Shown here piece by piece: positions 6,799-14,605 of a DNA stretch of 64,000 nucleotides; the first letter of the stretch is position 1; each line of letters begins with the position of its first letter. The position numbers were made by a program, and so were the translations under genes. The notes beneath the pieces were generated by a model, which saw only the letters and a list, made by a program, of their open reading frames with translations, ran no database searches and had not been told where the DNA came from. Source of the DNA: UBA935 sp031556725 (GTDB taxonomy: Bacteria; Bacillota; Clostridia; Lachnospirales; Lachnospiraceae). The stretch lies in assembly GCA_031556725.1 (NCBI GenBank), contig JAVBSL010000009.1:124001-188000 (forward strand), read 5' to 3'.

Positions 6799-8508
6799 AT
6801 GAGTAATCCCTATGTCATATACGATAGCACCGGCATCACCGGAATTGCCAGTGAATCCTCTGCCAGCTATTGTTCTATTACTACAGAATCCCGCTATAAA
6901 TTAAACCGCACGGATCACGCCGAATTTTATCAATTCTTTGTAGATATCAATGGGGAAAAAACTACTGCCTACTGTTTGGAAAAAGGCGTAGCCGGCCCCA
7001 GTGTCTCCGGCAACGACTATCAGTCAGCTTCTTTTGAAGCCCTTTTTCCTGATTTAAGCAATCTGCAAAAGCAAATGGTGTCATATATCATGGCCAACAC
7101 CTATCCGGCTGCAACCGTTGCTGAAACCTTTGCTTTCGTGGGTGTGAATGCCGCTGAGTCTCCGGCTCTGGATACAAATGATGCCATTGCTCTGGTGCAA
7201 ACCGCCCTATGGGGAGCCTTAGGTCAGGTTCCCGTAAATGAACGTATTTTTTTAGACTGTGTGACCGGTGACAGACACGTCAAATCCCCCCGTCTGGAAG
7301 CCGGAGTAAATAAATTAATTACCATGGCCCGGAGCTTTGCCGAAACTGTCACCACCGCTTCAGCTGCTTTGGCCTATTCTCCTTCCAATATGTGCTGTGA
7401 CAGTTCCGGAATAATCGAATGCTGCAACACAGGTACCATTCCTGTCAATCCCCAAACCCCCTATCTGATTTTCGAAGGTTGTCCCGATGAAGTAAGAATG
7501 GTCTGCAACCGGCTCTTAATCGGTCCTTTTAAGATCAAATCCAACTTTTCCGGCACTCCCAACATCTCATTCAATCCCCTGTGTCTGTGCAAAAGCGGTT
7601 TTTCCGCATCCTTTATGGATTTCTGCGGCAATCCCATTGCCAATCCTACCGTTGGGCAGGAATTCTATCTTGCGGTTCGAATCCTCCGCTCTACCATGTG
7701 TTTCGAAATAACCGCGTCCCTTTCCGGTATGACTACAAGAGTTACCTTTATGCATAAAACCGGTGGTGGCTCTCATACCCAGTATATTGGCCGTACTGTG
7801 GAAAAAATCCCTTATACGGTTTCTGCAAAGATATGTATCTGCGTCGAAGTACCCAAACAAACGGAAGCATTTCACGGCGGAATTCATATTAACAATAATA
7901 TGAACAACAATAACAATAACAATAACAATAACAACAACAATAATAATAACAACAATAATAATAATAGCAATAACAACAACGGCGGATTTATTATTATTCC
8001 CGGGGGACCTTATGGCCCATACCCTCCTGCTCCACCTTATCCGCCCTATCCACCTTACCCTCCCTATCCGCCTTATCCTCCCTATCCGCCTTACCCTCCC
8101 TATCCGCCTTACCCGCCGGTTCCTCCTTACCCGCCGGTTCCTCCTTACCCACCGGTTCCCTGCCCGCCAGGTACGCACTATGAGCATGGCAAGGGTTGTG
8201 TTCCCGATAAACCCGAGCCGCCTCACCCGCCGGTTCCCTGTCCGCCAGGTACGCACTATGAGTGTGGCAAAGGTTGTGTTCCCGATAAACCCAAACCGCC
8301 TTGCCCGCCCAAACCTCCCTGCCCGCCTAAACCGCCTTGTCCTTGCCCACCCAAACCGCCTTGTCCGCCACAGCCTCCCTGCCCGCCGGTTCCCTGCCCA
8401 CCGGGTACTCATTATGAGCGCGGCATAGGATGTGTACCCGACAAGCCAAAGCCGCCTTGTCCACCTGAGCCGCCCTGCCATTGCCCGTATCCTCCGCAGC
8501 CATGCTAG
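6799..8508 (+). CDS. Thioester-domain (TQXA) protein with poly-Asn and Pro-rich tail
   Basis: A 569-residue protein of unusual architecture. Residues about 25-170 resemble the Cys-Gln thioester domain of Gram-positive adhesins: Cys59 in AYCLEKG and Gln134 in VQTALW would form the covalent bond (family motif TQxA[IV]W). A cysteine-rich middle part (about 195-355) follows, with CC, CLCK and CICV motifs. Then come about 25 Asn, a PPYPPY-type repeat and three copies of a PPGTHYE..GCVPDKP unit. Unlike known thioester adhesins it has no signal peptide, no LPxTG anchor and no membrane helix. The ATG follows AAAGG by eight bases. The upstream promoter resembles sigma-K, so a spore-surface protein is my preferred reading; a cytoplasmic or unconventionally exported protein is possible. 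It is isolated between operons on both sides. Confidence 0.7.
   Translation: MSNPYVIYDSTGITGIASESSASYCSITTESRYKLNRTDHAEFYQFFVDINGEKTTAYCLEKGVAGPSVSGNDYQSASFEALFPDLSNLQKQMVSYIMANTYPAATVAETFAFVGVNAAESPALDTNDAIALVQTALWGALGQVPVNERIFLDCVTGDRHVKSPRLEAGVNKLITMARSFAETVTTASAALAYSPSNMCCDSSGIIECCNTGTIPVNPQTPYLIFEGCPDEVRMVCNRLLIGPFKIKSNFSGTPNISFNPLCLCKSGFSASFMDFCGNPIANPTVGQEFYLAVRILRSTMCFEITASLSGMTTRVTFMHKTGGGSHTQYIGRTVEKIPYTVSAKICICVEVPKQTEAFHGGIHINNNMNNNNNNNNNNNNNNNNNNNNNSNNNNGGFIIIPGGPYGPYPPAPPYPPYPPYPPYPPYPPYPPYPPYPPYPPVPPYPPVPPYPPVPCPPGTHYEHGKGCVPDKPEPPHPPVPCPPGTHYECGKGCVPDKPKPPCPPKPPCPPKPPCPCPPKPPCPPQPPCPPVPCPPGTHYERGIGCVPDKPKPPCPPEPPCHCPYPPQPC
7891..7980 (+). repeat. AAY microsatellite coding for poly-Asn
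   Basis: Thirty codons, nearly all AAC or AAT, interrupted once by ATG (7900-7902) and once by AGC (7966-7968). The longest pure run is 21 Asn codons (7903-7965). The tract links the folded part of the thioester protein to its Pro-rich tail and could change length by slippage without a frameshift. Confidence 0.95.
8014..8508 (+). repeat. Pro/Tyr and Pro/Cys coding repeats
   Basis: Tandem units coding PPYPPY span roughly 8026-8157. They are followed by three 57-bp copies (8158-8214, 8236-8292, 8392-8448), each encoding PCPPGTHYE, a variable charged residue, then GCVPDKP. The copies are nearly identical at DNA level and differ mainly at the residue after THYE (H, C or R). Between them are short PKPPCPP stretches. 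The tail therefore carries regularly spaced Cys residues suited to disulfide cross-linking. Confidence 0.9.
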
Positions 8509-8544
8509 AACGATGTAATTCCCAAATATATCCTTAAACAGGAA

Positions 8545-8588
8545 GAAGGTATCCTCCAAGTTATTGAATAACTTGGAGGATACCCTTC
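8545..8588. terminator. Strong hairpin between convergent genes
   Basis: A perfect 17-bp stem (8548-8564 with 8568-8584) and a 3-nt loop, extended outward by GAA/TTC pairing. It lies between the thioester gene and the convergent response-regulator gene, so it probably stops transcription from both sides, although neither T-run is long. Confidence 0.7.
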
Positions 8589-8641
8589 CTTCTTCGTAGT
8601 TCTATGGTATTACAATGTTGAAATCAGGTAAAAATCTTCTA

Positions 8642-9376
8642 TTATGCCATTCCTTTTCGATACTCCGAAGGTGACACCCCTTTTATCTTTTTAAACACTT
8701 TAGAAAAATATTTTTCATCATTAAATCCAACCTTATAAGCAATTTCATAGGTCTTCAGGAAATTCTGCTGTAAATAAGTACAGGCATGTTCGATCCGAAT
8801 CTCATTCAGGTAATCCACAAACCCGCAGCCCAGATGCTGGGAAAACAAGGTGGACAAATATCCGGCAGTGATTCCCGCCACATCGGCCACCTGCTGGCTG
8901 GTAAGGTTTTCATAATAATGTTCTTTCACATATTCAGCTGCTCTGTTCACCGCATAATTTTTCGCTGCATCAGAATTTTCCTGATGCTCTGTTTCCGCAC
9001 CAAAAAGTTCATCTGCCAGCTCATTTAATTTTTGCAGTATTTCCGAAGACCGGCAAGGCTTCAGCAAATAATCCCTTGCTCCGAAGCGTACTGCCTGTTG
9101 GGCATAGCGGAATTCATCATAACCGCTCAGAATCACGGTTACCGGGCTGATTCCGGCATTTTCCGCCTCCTTCATCACTTCCAGCCCGGTTTTTAACGGC
9201 ATCTGCACATCCAGAAGCATCAGGTCAGGCTGATACTGCAGAACCAGATCAATGGCCTTCTGACCGTTTTCAGCCAGATAGATTTTGTCAAACCGGTCGG
9301 TATGTAATTGTATATACTTAGCTATTCCGTTACGGATAATATCTTCATCATCCGCAATCAATAATTTAATCGACAC
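8642..9376 (-). CDS. Response regulator, YesN type (REC + AraC HTH)
   Basis: About 244 residues. An N-terminal receiver domain starts SIKLLIADDEDIIRNG, with the phospho-acceptor Asp in LMLLDVQMPLKTG. A linker of about 25 residues leads to a C-terminal AraC-type pair of helix-turn-helices ending GFNDEKYFSKVFKKIKGVSPSEYRKG. I place the start at a GTG (9376) with AGAGG eight bases upstream; another in-frame GTG lies three codons earlier. It overlaps the end of the partner kinase gene, so translation is coupled. By family precedent it activates the adjacent sugar-importer operon when the kinase senses a plant-wall oligosaccharide. Confidence 0.9.
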   Translation of the reverse strand: MSIKLLIADDEDIIRNGIAKYIQLHTDRFDKIYLAENGQKAIDLVLQYQPDLMLLDVQMPLKTGLEVMKEAENAGISPVTVILSGYDEFRYAQQAVRFGARDYLLKPCRSSEILQKLNELADELFGAETEHQENSDAAKNYAVNRAAEYVKEHYYENLTSQQVADVAGITAGYLSTLFSQHLGCGFVDYLNEIRIEHACTYLQQNFLKTYEIAYKVGFNDEKYFSKVFKKIKGVSPSEYRKGMA

Positions 9377-11183
9377 CAATTTCACCTCTGGGTATTTGCA
9401 TAGTTACCACTGTACCGCATCCCGGCTCACTTTCGATAATAAGCTGAAAGTCATCGTGATAGCGCAGCTGCAACCGCTCTTTTACATTTTTAACAGCATA
9501 CCGCCCAATCTTTTGACTGGACTGTTTCTTGCTGACCTGCCCCTGCCAAATCTCGTTGATCTGCTCGGCTGTCATGCCGATACCGGTATCCTTAATAATA
9601 AACTCGATCATATCCCCTTTGACATAGCCTTTTACAGTCAGATAGCAGGCCTTTCCGGCATTTTCAAAGCCATGAACCACTGCATTTTCCACAAAGGGCT
9701 GTAAAATCAGTTTGGGGATTGTGGCATTCCCTATTTCTTCCTGGATTTCGATATTATAATCCAACAACTTGGAGAACCGCATCTTCTGAATCTGCAGATA
9801 CTGAGTAATCAATGCCTGTTCATCGGCAACCGTAATAATGCCTTTCCCCTGTCCCAATACCAGCCGAAACAAATTAGACAATGCCAGAATATCTTCCGCA
9901 ATCTCTTCATTTCCCGCATTTTGCGCCTGCCAATACAGGGAATCGAGAGTATTATACAAAAAATGCGGATTGATCTGGGCCTGCAGGGCCATCAGCTCAC
10001 TTTCCTTTTCCCGCAATGCCATAACATAGTTATTTTCAATCAAAGATTTGATATCCAATACCATCTGGTTGAAGCAGGCCGCCACTTCTCCTACCTCATC
10101 CTGGGTGTTCACCTCCACCTGCTGGTCAAAATCGCCATTCTTGAATAACCCCATGGCTTCACACACCTGACCCAGAGGCTTGGAAATAATATTGGAAACA
10201 AACATCAGTACCGGCAACAGACCTCCCAGGAAGCCCAGCAGCAGCAATAACGGCTGAAAAGCAATGGCCTGCCAATAGCTGGCAAAGCTGTCTTTGGGAA
10301 CCATCTTACATACAATAAAGCCATTCTTGTTCTTTTGACTGCTATAAACATGATACGCACCATAGGTCACATGGCTTTCTCTTTTTCTGTAATCCCTTCC
10401 TACTACTTCGTCCGATTGCAGATAAGAAACCACCGCCTCATCTATCTCACCATACCGAATCAGCTCTTCCCCCTGCGGGCTTAATATCAAAATCCCTTCA
10501 TTTTTCTGTTGTATCGCGTTCTTACATATATTAATATAGATATCTGCATCCGTACCGATTACCAGATATCCCAACGGAGTGTTCAATGCCAGGTCATAAA
10601 TTTCCCGATAAAGAACCAGCTTATCACTGCGATTGGTCTGATAGATGTCCTTGCTGTTCCGGGGCACTCGCTTCCAAAACGCCTTTCCTTTTCCGGCTAC
10701 TGCTTCCCGATAAGTTTCAGTTGCTCTAATCTTCTCCAGATCATCTTGATAAGCACTGGCATCAATGCACCGCCGATAAGGAATAACACCATTTTCAGGA
10801 TATATCGCAATGGTTTTCATAAATCCCTTCAATGCCATAATATCCTGCAAAATCTGCACAGGCGCCTGCTTTTTCCATAATTCGGAGTCCTGATTCATAT
10901 CAAACGGATTGCTTGCTGTCAAAATCTTTAAAACATCATAATTCACATAAATACTGGTAGAAAAATCTGTCACATCATTTTGTAGCACTTCCAGGCTGTC
11001 CTCCACCCCTTTAACCTGAACAATATGATTGTCTATCTCCTTCTGTAAGGCCGTGCGGTAATTGTTGGCAAAAAGAAGACCACTGATAATCAGCAAAATC
11101 GGTGTGATTACCAGATAACTATAAAAAATTATCTTCTTTTTTATACTTAAGCCATTAATATACTCTCTAATCTTCGCCAACAA
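9366..11183 (-). CDS. Sensor histidine kinase, YesM type
   Basis: A 605-residue membrane kinase. A transmembrane helix (about 17-40) precedes an extracellular sensor of about 260 residues. A second helix (about 305-327) is followed by a HAMP segment, then the phospho-acceptor region QINPHFLYNTLDSLYWQ and an ATPase domain beginning PKLILQPFVENAVVHGF. That is the order of the YesM/LytS-like kinases that pair with AraC-type regulators beside sugar ABC importers. The regulator gene overlaps its 3' end, and two permease genes lie directly upstream on the same strand. Confidence 0.92.
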   Translation of the reverse strand: MLAKIREYINGLSIKKKIIFYSYLVITPILLIISGLLFANNYRTALQKEIDNHIVQVKGVEDSLEVLQNDVTDFSTSIYVNYDVLKILTASNPFDMNQDSELWKKQAPVQILQDIMALKGFMKTIAIYPENGVIPYRRCIDASAYQDDLEKIRATETYREAVAGKGKAFWKRVPRNSKDIYQTNRSDKLVLYREIYDLALNTPLGYLVIGTDADIYINICKNAIQQKNEGILILSPQGEELIRYGEIDEAVVSYLQSDEVVGRDYRKRESHVTYGAYHVYSSQKNKNGFIVCKMVPKDSFASYWQAIAFQPLLLLLGFLGGLLPVLMFVSNIISKPLGQVCEAMGLFKNGDFDQQVEVNTQDEVGEVAACFNQMVLDIKSLIENNYVMALREKESELMALQAQINPHFLYNTLDSLYWQAQNAGNEEIAEDILALSNLFRLVLGQGKGIITVADEQALITQYLQIQKMRFSKLLDYNIEIQEEIGNATIPKLILQPFVENAVVHGFENAGKACYLTVKGYVKGDMIEFIIKDTGIGMTAEQINEIWQGQVSKKQSSQKIGRYAVKNVKERLQLRYHDDFQLIIESEPGCGTVVTMQIPRGEIGVD

Positions 11184-11218
11184 CGTTTCCTCCCGCTGCC
11201 TTTTATCATTATCCCATT

Positions 11219-12064
11219 TTATCCCTTGACTGCTCCCATTGCAACTCCTTTTGTTATATGTTTATTTAAGATAATATAAACAATAACCGCCGGAGCTGCC
11301 GTCAAGGCCATAACTGCAAACTGCACTGCGTAATTAGATGAGTACTGCCCGGTAAATTCCAGCAAAGAAAAGGGCAGGGTTTTCCACGTCGGTGTGCTGA
11401 GATAAGTCTGAGCCATTATAAACTCATTCCAGTTGTTTAAAAAAGTCATAATAGATACGGTTGCTATGGAAGGTTTCAAAAGCGGGGTCACGATCTGAAA
11501 GACAATCCGGTAAATTCCACAGCCGTCCACTACCGCTGCTTCTTCCAGTTCCTTTGGTACCGCTTCTAAGAAGCTGGTCATCAGGAACATACCCTGGGGC
11601 AGGGAAAAAGCCACATAGGGAATCAACAGTGCCCAAATGGTATCTTTAATGTTGAGCATACTGTATATTTTATAATTGGGAAGCAGGGTTGCGTGAATGG
11701 GAATCATCATTCCCATCAGCAGCAAGGTCTTAACCAGTCCGCCGAACTTCCAGTTCATTCGTTTACAGGCGAAGGCCGCCATAATGGAGACGATAATAAC
11801 CGCAACTACTGCCAATCCATTAATTAATACACTGTTGAATAAGTAGTGTAAAAAGTGTCCGTCTACAAAAGCCGTTACATAATTGCTCCACATAATCTTC
11901 TTCGGTATTACCAATAATCCGCTGGTAAACATCTCCGTACTGCTGGCCAGCGAAAAATCAAGCAGCCAGATCAAAGGAAATAACTGAATCACAGCTACAA
12001 TGATCAGGACGATCCAAAGAATAGGTTTTCTGATGCTGAAGTTCTTTTCTTTTACTTGTTCCAT
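11219..12064 (-). CDS. CUT1 sugar ABC transporter permease (MalG/YesQ type)
   Basis: A 281-residue inner permease with about six membrane helices. The cytoplasmic EAA loop (EEAAVVDGCGIYRIVFQIV) contacts the ATPase, and the C-terminus VAMGAVKG is typical of MalG-like subunits. It follows the companion permease by 11 bp. No ATPase gene is found in the operon, so a shared MsmK/UgpC-type ATPase encoded elsewhere is implied. The substrate is unproven; the pectin neighbourhood suggests an oligo-uronide or a related sugar. Confidence 0.92.
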   Translation of the reverse strand: MEQVKEKNFSIRKPILWIVLIIVAVIQLFPLIWLLDFSLASSTEMFTSGLLVIPKKIMWSNYVTAFVDGHFLHYLFNSVLINGLAVVAVIIVSIMAAFACKRMNWKFGGLVKTLLLMGMMIPIHATLLPNYKIYSMLNIKDTIWALLIPYVAFSLPQGMFLMTSFLEAVPKELEEAAVVDGCGIYRIVFQIVTPLLKPSIATVSIMTFLNNWNEFIMAQTYLSTPTWKTLPFSLLEFTGQYSSNYAVQFAVMALTAAPAVIVYIILNKHITKGVAMGAVKG

Positions 12065-12075
12065 GTCCTTCCCTC

Positions 12076-12951
12076 CTAAGCTGCTTCTTTATCTGCAAAT
12101 ACTTTATTTAATAATACCGTTACCACCAGACAGATGATAATAAAGATTACTCCGATGGCATTACCGTAGCCATATCGAAAGGCTTTAAAGGCCTGTTGGT
12201 AAAGATAGTTGGCCGTAAACTGGGTACTGTTGCCGGGACCGCCGCCGGTTAACAGATATACGGTTTCCATCTGTTTCAATGCGGAAATCACTGCCATGGT
12301 GACATTCACCTGAATAACCGGTTTCATCATCGGTAAAGTTATGTGGAAGAAAGTAGACCGATGGTTAGCTCCATCGATTGCTGCCGCTTCATACAGAACC
12401 GGATCGATGTTTTTGATTCCGGTATAGTAAATCAGCATTCCCCAGCCAAATCCATGCCAGATTAAAACTACCAGCACCGACCATATGGCTGTTTCATTGC
12501 TGAGCCAGTTAATCTGACCTTCGAAACCCAACCCCTCCAAAATATTATTCAGCAAACCAAAATCGGGATTGTAGATAAACTTCCAAAGGTAAGCAATAAC
12601 TGCTACCGATATTACATTAGGAATAAAATAGATACACCGGAAAATTCCTTCTGCCTTTCCCTGCAGTTTATCCAAAACTGCTGCCACCGCAATGGCAAGA
12701 GGATGTTGGATGCAGATAAAACCAATTGCCAGAAATAAGGAGTTGCGTAATGCTAAACCAAAGGTCGCATCCTTCATCAACATTTTATAGTTTTCCATAC
12801 CGATAAAATCCACACTGCCCATTCCAGAATAATCGGTAAATCCATAATATACACTTAAGCAGATCGGACCTAATATGGCGAACAAAAAGAGCAGCACTCC
12901 CGGTAGTACTAAACTTAAGATAACGCCTTTATTACTGTATAGTTTTTTCAT
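12076..12951 (-). CDS. CUT1 sugar ABC transporter permease (MalF/YesP type)
   Basis: A 291-residue permease with a first helix at about residues 10-32 and a typical EAA loop (YEAAAIDGANHRSTFFHITLP, about 185-205 in part). It pairs with the MalG-like subunit encoded just downstream. The gene is separated from the binding-protein gene by a stable intercistronic hairpin, a common way to keep binding protein in excess over permease. AAGGAG lies nine bases before the ATG. Confidence 0.92.
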   Translation of the reverse strand: MKKLYSNKGVILSLVLPGVLLFLFAILGPICLSVYYGFTDYSGMGSVDFIGMENYKMLMKDATFGLALRNSLFLAIGFICIQHPLAIAVAAVLDKLQGKAEGIFRCIYFIPNVISVAVIAYLWKFIYNPDFGLLNNILEGLGFEGQINWLSNETAIWSVLVVLIWHGFGWGMLIYYTGIKNIDPVLYEAAAIDGANHRSTFFHITLPMMKPVIQVNVTMAVISALKQMETVYLLTGGGPGNSTQFTANYLYQQAFKAFRYGYGNAIGVIFIIICLVVTVLLNKVFADKEAA

Positions 12952-12973
12952 AAGAAAGCACTCCTTTTCAGGT

Positions 12974-13005
12974 AAATGGCTGCCTGTTACATCAGGCAGC
13001 CATTT
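12974..13005 (-). other. Intercistronic hairpin after the binding-protein gene
   Basis: A perfect 13-bp stem (12974-12986 with 12993-13005) and a 6-nt loop, nine bases after the binding-protein stop codon. No T-run follows on the minus strand, so it is more likely an RNA-stability or processing hairpin than a full terminator. The second importer operon has an analogous hairpin in the same place. Confidence 0.75.
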
Positions 13006-13014
13006 GAGGTTTTG

Positions 13015-14391
13015 TTAATATATACAAGATTCTCCAATGGTTTTTAAGAAGTCGTCTACTGACTGGCTGCCGTTGGACACACTCTGAATATTGGATTCAA
13101 TGGTGGTCTTGAATAAGGAAGGACCACAGTCATTGATGGGTGTACCGGAAACATTGGTAGCATTCTTTAATACTTCGGTAAAGATTAATTGCAATTCGGT
13201 TTCATTGCCGTTCATGTATGCACTCTGATCCTGTGCGGACATACCTACCCCATTTTCCCATCCGTATTTGGAGAGTTTATCAGGCTGATACATATAGTTC
13301 AGGAACTTGATTGCTTCTGCTTTCACTTCGGAATTAGCTGATACTGCATATCCACCACCGTTCCATGCTGCGATATCGTTTGCTTTGCCTTTTCCGCCTT
13401 CTACTACCGGCATGGTAAATGCTTTGATATTGGTCCGGATTTCCTCAGGAATATCCTGATTCAGCGCCATGGAAGATTCCCAACTGCCCATGTAGAACAT
13501 TGCTGCCTGGCCATTGGTAAACAGGTTCATTGCTGTTCCATAATCCTGTGAGTCATAACCGGTTTGGAATAGTCCTGCCTCTACTGCATCTACCAACAAT
13601 TCGGTTGCTTCCGCAAAAACCGGATCGGTAAAGTCAGAATTGTTAACTGCTGCTGAAGTTACCTCACCTACTTCGCCGTTAATCTTAAGAACCAGATCAG
13701 TCAGATAGATTGCCATGGGCCATCCGTCACCGCCGTCCATTGCTACCGGTACGAAATCGGCTGCTTTGATGGTCTTGCCTAATTCAAGTAATTCATCATA
13801 TGTGGCAGGAACACTCCAGCCATTATCTGTGAACATTTTATCATTATAGAAAAATGCCATGATATCGGTGTTTCTGGGAAGTCCGTATAATGCGCCTTCT
13901 TTCTTAAAGCCTTCCAGCGAACCGGAAATAAATCCGTAGTTTGCATAGTCTGCTTCATTTAATTCTGCCAGAACTCCGGCGTCCAATACTTCATCAAGGA
14001 AGGAAGGCTGACCCCAGATGCTGACTACGTCCGGCATACCATCCATTGCATAAGCTTTGAATTTGGTCTTATAAGCTTCTTCATCCAGTGCTTCTACTTC
14101 TATCGTTACGTTAGGATTTTCAGCAAGGTAGTCATCAATGATCATCTGCTCTACCAGACCCTGGCCGTTTTTACGATCCGGCAGATTTGAAAAAATCTTT
14201 AAGGTTACCGGTCCGTCACCGGTTGCTTCGGCTACTTCTTCTGCCGGTGCTGCGGGCTGCGATTCTGTTTTGGCTTCCTCGGCTGCTGCGGGTGCCTGTG
14301 CAGTTTCTGCTGCGGGCTTACTGCCGCATCCGGCAAGCATTGTTACCGTCATGGCTACAGCCATGATAGCTGCAAGTAATTTTCTTTTCAT
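13015..14391 (-). CDS. Sugar-binding lipoprotein (SBP family 1) of a CUT1 importer
   Basis: A 458-residue extracellular solute-binding protein. The ATG yields MKRKLLAAIMAVAM, a lipoprotein signal with lipobox LAGC (Cys22), followed by an Ala/Glu/Pro-rich linker. A longer open frame upstream adds 103 residues but lacks a leader, whereas GGAGG precedes this ATG by ten bases. The mature part (SNLPDRKNGQGLVEQ, later IAAWNGGGYAVSANSE) is typical of family-1 oligosaccharide-binding proteins. It is the first gene of the operon that continues into two permeases and the YesMN-type pair. Confidence 0.92.
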   Translation of the reverse strand: MKRKLLAAIMAVAMTVTMLAGCGSKPAAETAQAPAAAEEAKTESQPAAPAEEVAEATGDGPVTLKIFSNLPDRKNGQGLVEQMIIDDYLAENPNVTIEVEALDEEAYKTKFKAYAMDGMPDVVSIWGQPSFLDEVLDAGVLAELNEADYANYGFISGSLEGFKKEGALYGLPRNTDIMAFFYNDKMFTDNGWSVPATYDELLELGKTIKAADFVPVAMDGGDGWPMAIYLTDLVLKINGEVGEVTSAAVNNSDFTDPVFAEATELLVDAVEAGLFQTGYDSQDYGTAMNLFTNGQAAMFYMGSWESSMALNQDIPEEIRTNIKAFTMPVVEGGKGKANDIAAWNGGGYAVSANSEVKAEAIKFLNYMYQPDKLSKYGWENGVGMSAQDQSAYMNGNETELQLIFTEVLKNATNVSGTPINDCGPSLFKTTIESNIQSVSNGSQSVDDFLKTIGESCIY

Positions 14392-14451
14392 GTTTTGTTT
14401 CCTCCCTGTTTTGTGCAGTTTTATTGTATATATGAATTGTAGCACTCTGAT

Positions 14452-14473
14452 TTTAGTAAAAGTAGATACTAAA
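14452..14473. promoter_or_regulatory. Palindrome upstream of the importer operon
   Basis: TTTAGTA, 8 nt, TACTAAA forms an inverted repeat about 60 bp upstream of the binding-protein start; ACTAAAC recurs nearby at 14513-14519. I see no good sigma-A pair for the minus-strand operon, which would fit an activator-dependent promoter read by the YesN-type regulator. The assignment is tentative. Confidence 0.3.
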
Positions 14474-14533
14474 TTTTGAAAATGGTGCAATATTTTCGAA
14501 TTGGGCATTTTTACTAAACTTTTTTCTTGCAGA

Positions 14534-14562
14534 TTGTAAAACAAACCGTTGTCTAATATAAT
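14534..14562 (+). promoter_or_regulatory. Sigma-A-type promoter of the chemoreceptor gene
   Basis: TTGTAA and TATAAT are separated by exactly 17 nt, 43 bp upstream of the chemoreceptor ATG. Confidence 0.75.
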
Positions 14563-14605
14563 ACATATACATTTATCATAATAACAGTGTTTACCGGAGG
14601 GCAAG

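Noticed and set aside
7567..8559. A 330-residue Arg/Trp-rich minus-strand frame
   Set aside because: It is the complement of the poly-Asn and Pro repeats of the thioester gene; its composition (RRIGRIRR-type) is a mirror of those repeats.
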